The position numbers were made by a program, and so were the translations under genes. 64,000 bases of DNA. It comes from Mesostigma viride (Eukaryota; Streptophyta; Mesostigmatophyceae; Mesostigmatales; Mesostigmataceae). This document shows positions 21,815 to 32,383 of this stretch, in pieces (the first letter of the stretch is position 1; each line of letters opens with the position of its first letter). Location: NCBI GenBank assembly GCA_009746045.1, contig RPFO01000079.1:1320785-1384784 (forward strand), in the 5' to 3' direction. The notes under the pieces were generated by a model. It did not search any database. It saw only the letters and a list, made by a program, of their open reading frames with translations, and was not told the DNA's origin.

Positions 21815-22506
21815 AGTTAACGCCAAGCGCATTGGCGTGATCCTGATTCGGCATATCTCTGCGATTCCAGCGGCACCGGAACGAGGTCATTCCGACAAGT
21901 ATCAAGAAAGTTATGGCGTTCCGACTTCCCGGTCACGCGCGAGCGCGAGCCGGCTGTTCTTCTAAGTCGGACGTGAATATTTGCCGACGACATATGGGGT
22001 CGACAGTAATTCCTGGGCTGACAGGAATTAGGTGCTGAACCTACGACGGTATTGGATTAATACGTCGTACGCAGGAAATAGGAACCTTAACCTGTGGTCT
22101 GTTGGTACCGCAGGCTTAGTCCTGGACTTCTAGGTGCAGATGCAATAGCCACTGTGGACTGTGCTCTGTGGTCACTGTACCTGTATAGCAGACCTACTGT
22201 ATAGGAACTGGGCGCTGTACAGGTAGTGAATACTGTACCGGGGGTGTTATTACTGAGCAGGCCTCCTAGGCTGCTCAGGACTAGCAAGCACAGTGCACAA
22301 GTATATAATGAATAGGCCAGTGCCAATTGGGCATCTCTTGCGAGCCCGCCTCACGTGTGTTGCCTTGACTTGGCAAACTCGTGTACAAGCCTCAAGTGTG
22401 TGAGCGCTGTAACATTATCCAATTTTAACAAAGCTCCGTTCCAACCACATTCACACATTGCTGCATTGCAACCATATCCTATACATTGCGTTTAAAAACG
22501 TTATCT
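21815..22506 (+). repeat. Element A 5' LTR
   Basis: 692 bp. It opens with AGTTAACGCC and a hairpin (CGCCAA GCGCA TTGGCG) and ends AACGTTATCT, where the 3' copy has AACGTTAACT. It does not have TG...CA ends. Confidence 0.92.
22302..22308 (+). promoter_or_regulatory. TATA box in element A LTR
   Basis: TATATAA about 200 bp before the LTR end. The equivalent TATATAAA is at 45846 in the 3' LTR, and at 32081 and 39412 in element C. Confidence 0.6.
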
Positions 22507-22599
22507 CAAATTACAAGCAGTCTCGACGGAACGGCCAGGAGGGTCGTTGCTGTTTGCTGCGTGCAGCGTTGACGACGCGAGAAGCTCGTCAGGTGTCGA

Positions 22600-23526
22600 A
22601 TGGTGCAGGAAGAACAACGGCAGCAGAATTTCCGGTTTCCTCGGCAGTCTGCTGGTGGTTCCATTTCGCCTGAATTGCGTCGTGTGGTTCGAGATTTATC
22701 TTTATTGCTTGCAGATCGTCCACCTGTTAATCGCAACTTTGTGCAATTCGTCGACGACCAGGTCGAGGATTGGGAGCGCATTCTGCAGCACGTCCGAACC
22801 ATCGTCATTCCGGCACACCGGAGCGTCGACGACATCGAGCAAGAGCTGCACGGTTTGGTCGGGATCCAGACTGTGATTACAGCCTTAGTTGACCGGGTGC
22901 GTGCGGAGTTGGCGGCCAGGCGAGGAGAAGCTGCGGAGCCAGCTGGTGCGGTGCGACACGAGTTCGTGCAGGCAGCAGCGGGTGCGGGTGTACAACGTAC
23001 GTTCGCAGGTGTAATCGGCGACGAGGGAGTTGCAGCGGGACCAGTTCGACGTGAGCGACGCGGGGCGGAGCGCTACAGGCGGCTGGCAGAGGTCGAGGCG
23101 ACTGCGGAAGCCATCACCGGAGGTCAGCGTGCAGCACGAGTCGGCAGGTTTCCGGAGCGAGGGAGAGTTCCTTTTCAGGAACTGCCCCAACCTCTTCGCG
23201 TTCGTGTGACGCGTTGGGAGGAGTTCGCCCCTCTGGGTTACGACAGTGACCTTGAGGTGGGAGCTGTGGGGGTCGCTGGTCTAGGCGACAAAGAGCTTGG
23301 CGACCGCGAGGTGCCAAGATACAACCCGCGGGGTGGAAACGACGGTTTGTCACCTGTCTACTACACTAACGGTGACGACGCTGTCATCGCGGGCCGACAG
23401 CGGGCCGACGACGGCGCAGCGGGTAGCAGGGTGCCAGAGCTGATCATTGTGAGCGACAGCGACAGTGACAGCGACAAGGAGAACCAGCAGGAAGCGCCCG
23501 CGGGTGACCGTGGTGGTCTTGACTGA
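22600..23526 (+). CDS. Element A ORF1, unknown
   Basis: A 308-codon ORF from ATG 22600, between the 5' LTR and gag. The N-terminal half is helical (ISPELRRVVRDLSLLLADRP, FVDDQVEDWERILQHVRTIV, DIEQELHGLVGIQ). The middle is Ala/Arg/Glu-rich. The C-terminus is an acidic SDSDSDSDKEN tail. It has no zinc knuckle and no enzyme motif. The same ORF is intact in element C (32384-33304), so it has been kept open in both copies. B has an unrelated-looking ORF in the same place. A separate structural or nucleic-acid-binding protein is possible; function unknown. Confidence 0.7.
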   Translation: MVQEEQRQQNFRFPRQSAGGSISPELRRVVRDLSLLLADRPPVNRNFVQFVDDQVEDWERILQHVRTIVIPAHRSVDDIEQELHGLVGIQTVITALVDRVRAELAARRGEAAEPAGAVRHEFVQAAAGAGVQRTFAGVIGDEGVAAGPVRRERRGAERYRRLAEVEATAEAITGGQRAARVGRFPERGRVPFQELPQPLRVRVTRWEEFAPLGYDSDLEVGAVGVAGLGDKELGDREVPRYNPRGGNDGLSPVYYTNGDDAVIAGRQRADDGAAGSRVPELIIVSDSDSDSDKENQQEAPAGDRGGLD

Positions 23527-23901
23527 GTGGTAACACTTGTCAATTTCCTTTCTTGTTCAGTAGCTTATATTGCTTTAATTGCTGCTTGGCCACTTGGCTG
23601 GCTGTAGCAGATCTGAACAGGGGCCATCATGAGTGAGGGAGCTATTGACCAACGAGGGCGCGGTATCGGCTTTGAGCGGCGCGGCGCTGGGATGGATGGA
23701 CGCGATGGACGCGATGGACACGATGGACGCGGTGGAGGCCAGGCGCTGGGAGACCAGGCTGCGCTGGCAGATGATCAGAGCCAAGGATCTCAGGGCGGTC
23801 AGAACGCGCCAGCTGCAGATCAAGCAGCACCTAGGCGGCCGACCGTGGCTGAGGGGTACGCGGAGCTAAGCCAGTTTCAGTCCATCAAGGACAATTGGCA
23901 G

Positions 23902-24537
23902 CTACTAAACCCTAGGGTGACCCCGTCACACACCCTGCCGTACACCTGGCCGTACTCTACTACCGTGTGACGGATGGCAGTATCATGGGAGACTCTATCT
24001 AGGCCGCGGGTTCCTATCTACAGTGCTTGATGTGGGTCATTTGCACGCAAAGGGTTTTTTGACCCCCACCCTGTCGGATTTCGATTTATATCCTTCCCTC
24101 CCCGTTACCTATTCTTTGCTGGATACTGTTTTGGATCCCTCTTTAAACATCGACGCGGCCATCATTCCCATGATGGACGCGGTCATCGCGGTGCCTCCGA
24201 CCCAGGACGAGATGGTGGGCATGCAGGCGATGCCTCCACCCCAGGACGAGATGGTGGGCGTCGTGGGCATGCAGGGGTCGCCACCGCTCTGTTACGAGCC
24301 GGTGGGCACCGTGGCCCAGGTGGTGCCGCAGCCGGGGGGTGAGGTGACATGGGATGGGTACCAGCCGGACACCGTGTAAACGTAATATTGATTTTAATAA
24401 AAAGACTTTCCCTTCCACGTGTTCATTGTCATGCATGTTTACCCACAACAATGAGTTACCCATGACAGTTTCATGCCAGGTGGGGTTTTACGTATACTGG
24501 CCAGCAAGTAAAAAGGGGTCACCTATGGTTTAGGTAG
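23902..24537. mobile_element. Non-autonomous TIR DNA transposon in element A gag
   Basis: 636 bp absent from the otherwise matching element C, which defines the insertion exactly. The ends are inverted repeats: CTACTAAACCCTAGGGTGAC on the left, and a right end whose reverse complement reads CTACCTAAACCATAGGTGAC. The dinucleotide AG flanks both sides (23900-23901, 24538-24539), a 2-bp duplication. CACTA/EnSpm-like elements have 2-3-bp duplications, but the termini here are CTAC, so the superfamily is uncertain. It contains one small ORF and no transposase. Confidence 0.85.
24023..24379 (+). CDS. Small ORF inside the TIR element, unknown
   Basis: 118 codons, with no ATG exactly at the opening (alternative start). 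It contains a tandem duplication encoding QDEMVGMQ-like units (near 24205 and 24244) and hydrophobic/Pro-rich stretches. An AATAAA lies shortly downstream at about 24397. It may be a captured gene fragment. No family recognised. Confidence 0.3.
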   Translation: MLDVGHLHAKGFLTPTLSDFDLYPSLPVTYSLLDTVLDPSLNIDAAIIPMMDAVIAVPPTQDEMVGMQAMPPPQDEMVGVVGMQGSPPLCYEPVGTVAQVVPQPGGEVTWDGYQPDTV

Positions 24538-25452
24538 AGCCCCGGGACGCGGAGAGGAATGTTAGAGGACATGAACTTGTACACGGACATCTACACCGGT
24601 GACAAGCTTCGCATCCTGGCGTCTAGTGCCTACATAAGGCAGTCGGCGAGGCGGCTGTTCAAGTTCGTCCGGGAGCGACACACAGCGGGGGACACCTGGG
24701 CTGCGTTTATGACGCGACTCAGGGTGTTCCTGAGTGATAAGACTCATAAGAGGACCATAGATGGTTCTCACCTGAAGCAAGAGTACCTGGACTACAAGCC
24801 CATCAAGGGGCAGCTAGTGGTCCACGCCTTTGAAGACTTTGTCAAGCTGAGGGAGGACGCCATGGCCAAAGGGTTCTTCGTTGCAGATCGGATGGCCATG
24901 GGCGACTTTCTCAAGTCGCTGCAGCTGGATCCTGTCACGATGGACAACGTGACCATCCACATGCGCCAAGTCCATGGCTGGGCTGCGATGACAGACCAGC
25001 TGTATGAGTGTTTCAGAGGCAAGTATGTAGGTGGTAAGCGCCCACGTCAAGGGGACGAGGAGGCAGCTGAACCTGCAGTTAAGTCCATGAGGGGATCGCG
25101 CCACGGGGGCCCAGCGTCCTCGAGGGGTCCTGAGACCTCTTCTAGGGGTCGAGGAAGGTCCAGGAGGGGGCGTGGCAGAATGGCTGGACGGGGGACACCT
25201 CCGAAGTCGGGGCATCCACAGTCCCAGTTTGACTTCAAGAGGGTGGGTGGTCCTCCCAAGGCTGGGCCCAGCAGTGGGACCTCACGGGACATCAGTCAGG
25301 TGGAATGTTATTTCTGCCAAGGGAAGGGTCACTTCAGGAATGAGTGTCCCTCGTACCTGAGGCAGGAAGGTCAGAGCAAGCCAGCTCAGGGTGGCAGCAA
25401 GGAGAAGGCTGGTCCATCCCAGGATAAGGGCAAGGGCAAGGCTGCTGATCAT

Positions 25453-25500
25453 TGACTTGAGCCTGCACACATCCCTGAACCCTGGAGGGTGCCCCCAGGG
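25453..25500 (+). promoter_or_regulatory. In-frame gag-pol UGA with downstream hairpin (element A)
   Basis: UGA followed by C (CAT TGA CTT) separates gag from pol with no frame change. The frame downstream is open without an ATG for many codons. A GC-rich hairpin (CCCTGG ... CCAGGG, 25480-25500) begins 24 nt after the stop. The arrangement is identical in element C. Stop-codon readthrough is the inferred use; reinitiation at a later ATG is the alternative. Confidence 0.55.
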
Positions 25501-28500
25501 GTGTGTAATGTAGCTGCTAGTGACGGCAGTGAGGGGCAGCCCCATGCTCTAGTGACAGAGCCTATTGGACACGATGGGGCAAGCTTGGTTACCACAGAGA
25601 GTATGCCAGCTGTAGCTGCAGTGGTTACTCGCCAACGTGCCCGCCATGGCGGTGCTGAGCCTGAGGTAGGACCTGGTGCTGTGGACCCAGGTGGATCTCA
25701 GAAGCATTCTGACCGTGCAGGACTGGCACAGGATGGTCAGGATGAGGATAGGGCTGGAGACAGTCTGACAGGCACGACCCTGGTGCCTCCTGTACATAAG
25801 GGATCTGTACATACCTTGAGTGCTAATAATGACAATAAAAGATTTTCTCTCTTGTATGACATTGCCTCAAGGTTGCATACCATGTTTGGCCATGCAGCTC
25901 AGTCTTTGCAAGTTGCTAGACGGCTGGGAGGAAGTGAGTTGTACTCCATCTGCCAACAGGTTGCTCAAGCTTGCAAGTGCAGGCTAGTTGCTAGAAAGCC
26001 CAAGCAGTCTCATGCCAGGTCTCCTATTTTGCAGCCAGGCCATGTGCAGGTAGATATTCAGAGAATCAGGGGTTTGAAGCTGCTGGTGGCAGTGGACAGA
26101 TATACCAAGTACAAGACCCTAGAGATCCTGCCTGACATGGAGAAGCCTACATTAATTGCTGCTCTGAAGTTGACAAGGAGCAGGTACCCTGGGTTGGAGT
26201 TGTTGCAGTGTGACATTCAGTTTGAGTGCTGTGAGAACCTGCCAGAGTTTCCAGAGTTGCTGATTACACCCAGGGAGAGCCACGGCCAGCAAGGGGTGGT
26301 GGAGAGAGCCATCCAAGAGATCAAGACTGTGCTGCTGGTGGAGAGGATTCCAAGGACGTCATCTGCCATTGTGACATCTGCATGGCTACGTTCTGTGGAG
26401 GATAGGCTGAACCTCAGGACTCCCATGTTCTTTGGTGACATTGCCATCAATCCTCTTATGCTGCACACCAGGATGCTGCCAGCTGATGCTGAGCAGGCAT
26501 GGAAGGAGAAGCTAGAGGCCAAGTTCCTCAAGCTGAGGCAGAAAGACAAGGGCTGGAGTGTCCTAGAACCTAACGTTGGACAACAGGTTGTTGTGTGGAA
26601 GGAGCCAAGCTTTCCAGGGAAACGTGGCAGCTGGCATGATGGGGTGGTGACCCGAGTAGAAGCCGCTGGCCATAAGTGCTGGGTGGCCATTGATGGCTCC
26701 CAAGCAGTGCACCGTCTGTCCTGGTCAAAGATCCGTCCCCGGGGAGGTAATCAAGGAGACCTCTTCCAGGTGCCCGTTGGTGTACAAGGCGGGGGTGACG
26801 TGGAACTTCCTGATCAGGGTGCTACAGCTGTATCGAGCCCTCAGGGTGACCCTGGCCCGGCCCCTGGGGTACCTTCACATACGGTGGTTGGGCAAGCAGG
26901 CGGACAGGCTGCACCTCCGGAACGGCCCGACACCAGGCCTAGGGGTGTGCGTCTATCAGATATTGTACAGGCTTTGCAAAGAGCCAAGAAGGAGCCTAAG
27001 GTGTCCAAGCTTGTCCAGTTGGATGAACCTGAGGTAGCTGCCATGGAGATAGATACCAATGCACAGGTTTCTGTCATGGGACCTCAGCATACAGGAGAAC
27101 TGCTGGTCGGAGAACCAAGTTGCCCCTGGGTGTCTGATTTCAGTGGTAGGACGCATCTAAGGGTGTTGGGAGAGGTTACTGCCCCTGTCATGGGTGTGGA
27201 TGTGACCTTCCTTGTCCTAGAGGACTATGATGGCCCTGTGATTTTGGGTCAGAATTTTCTGGGCAATCCTGGGATTTCTATCAGAGCTACAGCTCTGAGA
27301 AGAGATGGCTGGGGGATGATTCCCCTAGAAAATTTCAGGACAACATTTCCAGTCAGGTGCAGGGCCAAGCCGGTCAAGGGTGTAAAATGGGATGAAGGGG
27401 AGGTGCCCCCAGCAGCCAGTTTGGTGATTCCAGCTGTGTTGCACCCCAGCAGTATTGGCATAACTCACAGGAGCCTTGCTGCACACTCTCCTTTGACATA
27501 TGACCAGCTAGTCCAAGAGATGAGCTCGCCTACTTTGTTTGAGGCTTGGAAGCTCGCCTTCTCCAAGGCATTGGAGGAGTGGTTGCAGTTTGAGTGTGCT
27601 GCACCAACAGACAGACGTCCCCCAGCATCAAGGAAGCTTGCTTTGAGATTTGTGCTGAAGAGGAAGGTTGTGGATGAGGTATCAGTGCCCCATGTCAGGC
27701 CTGTCCTGAATGAGTATCACGGCACGGGGAGTCTGCCAGGAGAGGAGCTGTACACGCCAGGGATGTTACACGACACATGGAGAATTTTGCTATGTCTCTA
27801 CGTGGGGTTGCTGAACAGGGGAGCAGCTATGTCATCAGTGCTGCTGGACTTCAAGAGGGCATTTTTAAAATCTGATCCAGAAGTGGCCAGGAGGGTATGG
27901 AAGCAGGATGAGCCTTACTGTGTTGAGGTGCCTGCTATCTGGAAGCTGGAGCTGCATCAACATTTCCTGGTTATTCTGAAGGGCCTGGAAGGACTCAGGT
28001 CGAGCCCAATCATCTGGAGACTCACGCTGCAGGAAGCTCTGATCAGTGAGTGTGGCTTGAGAGTGTCTTCAGTTGATCCCTGTTTGTTGCTGGCCCAATG
28101 GGAGGGTCTGCCAGTGTATGCTAGTTTGCATGGAGATGATCTGCATTTGCTAGCCCCCACGACCTGGCTGAAGAAGTTTATTCCTGTCATCAGTGGCAAG
28201 TTTTCACTGGGCAAGGAGCTGTGGCAGGAGCCCAACAAGCCTGTAGTGTTCTGTGGAATGCAGGCTACCCTGTTCAGGAGGGATGGGGAGTGGAGTATCA
28301 GGCTTCAGGCTGGAGGAGATTATAAACAGACCATTGTGAAGGCCTTGCCAGAGAAGATCACCCAGGCTGCAGGACCTGAGTTGAGAGGCATGTGGGCCTG
28401 GTTTGCCAGCATCTGTGGTCCGTCTTTGATGGTCCATAGCAGAATGCCTGATGAGGTGCTTGAGGATGAGAAGCCTCGAGTCATAGCCCGATTGGTGGAG

Positions 28501-28875
28501 AGTACCCCTGATCTGATTTTGTCTGGGATTGACTTTGCCCAGCCTATCACCTTGGAGATCTTTGTTGACAGTTCCATGGATGCTCGCCAGGTTACCAAGG
28601 TCAGGGGGAGATCTGCTGCTCTGTTTGCTTTTTATCAGAGCAGGGCAAGTTTGTTCAGCTGGTACAGCAGACTGCAGAAGAGGGTCTGTATCAGTTCAGA
28701 TGTGGCAGAATGCAGGGCCATATGCGAGGGGATCCAGTCCAGCTTGTACATAAAGGAGTTAATGCTGGAGCTGGCTTCAGTTACCCCTTGGACCTTGCAG
28801 ATGGAGACGTTGTTGCTAACAGACAGCATGGGTATGGTCCAGTTTGTTCACAAGCAGCTGGCCAGAAGCCGGGAC
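25456..28875 (+). pseudogene. pol: Element A Pol (INT-PR-RT-RH), cut by element B
   Basis: One open frame from the gag UGA to the B insertion at 28875. Integrase: His codons at 25876 and 25891, CKC near 25972, Asp at 26053 and 26212, Glu at 26302, then an SH3-like tail (GQQVVVWKEPSF, WHDGVVTRV). Protease: DTNA at 27052, with VILGQNF about 190 bp downstream. RT: LLDFKRAFL (Asp 27847) and HGDD at about 28129. RNase H follows to the break. It differs from the element C protein by only a handful of residues. The C-terminal piece lies at 44438-44608, beyond the nested elements. Confidence 0.9.
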
Positions 28876-29348
28876 AGTTAGTCTCCATGCTTTGCTGTAG
28901 ACTAAGTCTCAAAGGCATTGTGAATACAACGTATGAATAAGCCTTGTAAACCCACGTTGGTATGTGAATATAAATACCACGTGGGCTATGCAGATAGGGA
29001 TGCTAGTCGAGTCGCATACGTTTCCCTAGATAGGTACTTTGGGTACTGAGGTACGTGACAGATGTCAGTACCCAGTATACGTAGTGTCCTGTCATTGGAC
29101 GGTACCAGAGTATCCTAGATAGGGACCGTACTGCAGCGTGCATTGATTTGTGATCGCACGATGCAGTGACTAGGCAGCTACCTGTCATCGTGCGGCCTCG
29201 GGCCAACGGTCTGCACCCAACGGTCACTGGCGGCGCAGCCGGTGAGAGGAACGTTGATAAAGGGTAAACCTATTTTCTAATGAACCAAGCAATTCATTGC
29301 TCACAGCTTTCAGTGTTCTCAAGCAATATATCCCACCGCAGTCTAACT
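28876..29348 (+). repeat. Element B 5' LTR
   Basis: 473 bp, AGTTAG...CTAACT. Only 18 bp separate it from the ORF1 ATG, and that spacer does not begin with the TGG expected of a tRNA 3'-end primer site. Confidence 0.92.
28969..28976 (+). promoter_or_regulatory. TATA box in element B LTR
   Basis: TATAAATA about 95 bp into the LTR, present in both copies. Confidence 0.5.
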
Positions 29349-29366
29349 TGAATTTTATTTGCTACC

Positions 29367-30395
29367 ATGGCTATCACGAACAAGAATGTCGCTAAGAAGC
29401 TTACCTACAACGAGGATGATGATGGGCAGGATCGGCGGATGCCCAGAGACAACAACAAGAAGCCGGCTGGCGATGCGGCCATTTCCAAGAAAAAGAAAAA
29501 GAACAAAAAGACTCACAATGGTTGCCAGGACGAGGGGACGGCGGCTGCAAAGCCGACCGACCTACCCCCCTCCCCTGCGAGGCCGGAGGCCGAGACGGCT
29601 CCCCCCGGGGAGACCGGCTTACCCTCGACTCCGGCGGCCGCCCCAGCCGCAACCACGGCTGGCGCGGCCATGGCGGCGGAGACCTCGGTGGCAAACCCCA
29701 CTGAGGCTCCACAGTCCGGCCCCACGTTGCCATCTCTTCGGGAGCGTATGCCCCGTCAGACGGCCTCGGTGGCACCGGACGGGACGATTACCTTTCGTCC
29801 CGCCACATCAAACCTTAATGTCCCTTTCGCCCAGGGACATAACCACATTGAGCTAACGTTTGGGCGACCCTCTGCGTCCCTTCTTCGCAAGAAGAAGGAC
29901 ATGGAGAGTATTAAACTCGCACGGGTGGTGCGAAAACCTGTGGAACCCATCGCCGGACAACCAATGTCCGACGATGAGGTATCCGACACTGCCAGTCTCC
30001 CCGATGGGGAGACTGAGATCAATCTTACCCCAGCGCGGCTCCTGGCGGTCGAGCAGGCCGCGCTGGTGGCAAATGAAGAACGCCGAGCGCGGCAGCGGGA
30101 CCGAGAGGTCCGCCGAGAGGCGGCTTTTCGGCTCGCCGCTAAGCGGCAAGAATATGAAGAGGAAGCCGCCCGTCGCCTGGCTACCCACCAGGCGATGGCG
30201 GACGCGTACCGCGAGGCCACCCAGCGGTTACGTGACCTCTTAAAAAATGCTGACTATCCCATGGACTATGCGGACAGTCAAGACCTGGCCGAGCTTGCTC
30301 GGTCAGCACACTTTAAAACCATGTCCTCCATCACCCAAGCCAGGGTCACGGAGGCCATCTTGGCCTGCTATGATCATGGGAGACGCACTCCCTGA
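29367..30395 (+). CDS. Element B ORF1, unknown
   Basis: 342 codons from ATG 29367. The N-terminus is very basic (KKKKKNKK near 29490) and is followed by an Ala/Pro/Thr-rich low-complexity region. The C-terminal half is a long Arg/Glu/Ala-rich predicted coiled coil (ERRARQRDREVRREAAFRL). No enzyme motif. Its 3' end overlaps the next ATG (30376). It occupies the same place as ORF1 of A and C but shares no obvious sequence with it. Possibly a second structural or nucleic-acid-binding protein; function unknown. Confidence 0.65.
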   Translation: MAITNKNVAKKLTYNEDDDGQDRRMPRDNNKKPAGDAAISKKKKKNKKTHNGCQDEGTAAAKPTDLPPSPARPEAETAPPGETGLPSTPAAAPAATTAGAAMAAETSVANPTEAPQSGPTLPSLRERMPRQTASVAPDGTITFRPATSNLNVPFAQGHNHIELTFGRPSASLLRKKKDMESIKLARVVRKPVEPIAGQPMSDDEVSDTASLPDGETEINLTPARLLAVEQAALVANEERRARQRDREVRREAAFRLAAKRQEYEEEAARRLATHQAMADAYREATQRLRDLLKNADYPMDYADSQDLAELARSAHFKTMSSITQARVTEAILACYDHGRRTP

Positions 30396-31590
30396 CATAC
30401 CCGAGGATGAAGCTGCCTTTCAGGCAGCCCTCCGGGAGCATGAGGTACGCAAGGAGATGAAGCGTCTCATGCGGGAGGAGGCCAGGAGGAGAGCAGAGGC
30501 AGACACCCCTGCCCGCCCCTCCACCGATGGGGCTGGACCCAGTGGGGTTACCCGGACAACCCCGGGCTCCCCCAGGGCCACCATGACCCCCCCTCCCCCT
30601 CCCCCACCACCCCAGGTTCGCCCTGTGGGTTGGGGCCCCCTCCCAAACCAGGGGGGGTGGCCAGGACCCCAGGAGGCCCTGGGGGGAGGTGCAGAGGTGC
30701 CACAGGCACCCAACAGGCCTGCTGAAGCCCCCCCAAGGAGCGGGGATGTCCTGGAACAGCTCGCCATTCTCCAGGCCCAGCTGGCCTCGTTGCAAGATCA
30801 GCAGTTAACAGCTAACCAGCTGCAAACTGTCGAGGGCCTGCGCGCCCTGATGTCGCGGTATGAGCGGGGGACCATCAACCTGGACCCCACCCGCCTGCAA
30901 CAAGCAACCGACGGCTTCTTGAGGGCCAACCCCCCTCTCACAGGTGTGTTTAACCCTCATAAAAAGGAATCCAAAATCAATATTGCTGGCTTGCCTGAGG
31001 GTCACACTGTTGAACAAGCTAAGCAATTTGTTTTTGCTTTGGAGTATGGGATGGAAGGTCTTAACCTTAGACATCAGTTTAAGGCTCTCAGGGCCTCCTC
31101 CACATTCCATCAATCATCTCCTGCAATCAGAGCATTGATTCAAACCTATCAGGAACGTACCCTGACACCTGAAGCAGCCATTGAACAGTGGCCTACCTTT
31201 ATCACTGATCTGAAACAGCTAGTGCTTACCAATAACCACATGGAAGCAGTAGAACGTTTCAACTGCATGGCTTGCTGCATATAAGGTGAACAAGAATAAC
31301 CTCTCTGGGGATGCAAAAACATACAGGGTAATGATTGAGAAAGACCTTGAGCTTCTCAAGCTCCAACCAAGGTATCTCATCCACACCTGGCTAACAAAAG
31401 CTAATTTGCAACCTTCTGTCCTGGCTACCCTGCTTACAGGCCTCAAGTCCCTCTGGGACAACTTCAGAGCTGCCATGCTCTATATCGAGGAGGCAGTGGA
31501 CCCCCTGGGTACTGGCAACAACCAGGCCCAGGACCCCAAGGTCCAGGGTGTCCAAGGCCACAAACGCAAGGGGCAGGCCAGCCAGGGGGG
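30376..31590 (+). pseudogene. gag: Element B Gag, N-terminal part, cut by element C
   Basis: ATG 30376 (MGDALPDIPEDE) overlaps the end of ORF1. A charged N-terminus and a Pro-rich stretch lead to a coiled coil (LEQLAILQAQLASLQDQQ) and a capsid-like region (FNPHKKESKINIAGLPEGH, WPTFITDLKQLVLTNNHM). A one-base frame change near 31264 moves the protein to another frame (from 31286: NKNNLSGDAKTYRVMIEKD), which runs into the element C insertion at a G-run. After removal of C and one target copy, the frame continues into the zinc-knuckle region at 39627. Confidence 0.75.
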
Positions 31591-32290
31591 AGTTAACGCC
31601 AAGCGCATTGGCGTGATCCTGATTCGGCATATCTCTGCGATTCCAGCGGCACCGGAACGAGTTCATTCCGACGAGTATCAAGAAAGTTATGGCGTTCCGA
31701 CTTCCCGGTCGCGCGCGAGCGCGAGCCGGCTGTTCTTCTAAGTCGGACGTGAATATTTGCCGACGACATATGGGGTCGACAGTAATTCCTGGGCTGACAG
31801 GAATTAGGTGCTGTACCTACGACGGTATTGGATTAATACGTCGTACGCAGGAAATAGGAACCTTAACCTGTGGTCTGTTGGTACCGCAGGCTTAGTCCTG
31901 GGCTTCTAGGTGCAGATGCAATACTAGTCACTGTGGACTGTGCTCTGTGGTCACTGTGCCTGTATGGCAGACCTACTGTATAGGAGCTGGGCGCTGTACA
32001 GGTAGTGAATACTGTACCGGGGGTGTTATTACTGAGCAGGCCTCCTAGGCTGCTCAGGACTAGCAAGCACAGTGCACAAGTATATAAACAATAGGCCAGT
32101 GCCAAATGGGCATCTCTTGCGAGCCCGCCTCACGTGTTGTGCCTTGACTTGGCAAGCGCGTGTACAAGCCTCACGTGTGTGAGCGCTGTAAACATTATCC
32201 GATTTTAACAAAGCTCCGTTTCCAACCATATCACACATTGCTGCATTGCAACCATATCCTTCACATTGCAGGTGCTAAGAAAGCTTAACT
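31591..32290 (+). repeat. Element C 5' LTR
   Basis: 700 bp. It differs from the A LTRs mainly at the 3' end (GCAGGTGCTAAGAAAGCTTAACT), so A and C are distinguishable subfamilies. Confidence 0.92.
32081..32088 (+). promoter_or_regulatory. TATA box in element C LTR
   Basis: TATATAAA about 210 bp before the LTR end. Confidence 0.6.
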
Positions 32291-32383
32291 CAAATTACAA
32301 CCAGTCTCAGCGGAACGGCCAGGAGGGTCGTTGCCGGTTGCGGTGTGCAGCGTTTACGACGAGAGGAGCTCGTCTGGTGGTGA

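Larger units (their letters stand above)
23629..25455 (+). pseudogene. gag: Element A Gag, split by a 636-bp insertion
   Basis: ATG 23629 (MSEGAIDQRGRG) opens a Gly/Asp/Arg-rich N-terminus with a GRDGRDGHDGRGG repeat. At 23901 the frame is interrupted by the TIR element 23902-24537 and resumes at 24540 in the sequence uninterrupted in element C. The capsid-like helical region follows (YIRQSARRLFKFVRE, LVVHAFEDFVKLREDAMAKG). Then come an Arg/Gly-rich tract and a CCHC zinc knuckle (CYFCQGKGHFRNEC, about 25310-25351). Gag ends at the UGA 25453-25455, which is in frame with pol. Confidence 0.85.

Noticed and set aside
22087-22326. Minus-strand frame of about 80 codons repeated at 31863, 39197 and 45631
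   Set aside because: Lies within the LTRs of A and C; copies reflect LTR identity, with no conserved start context or domain.
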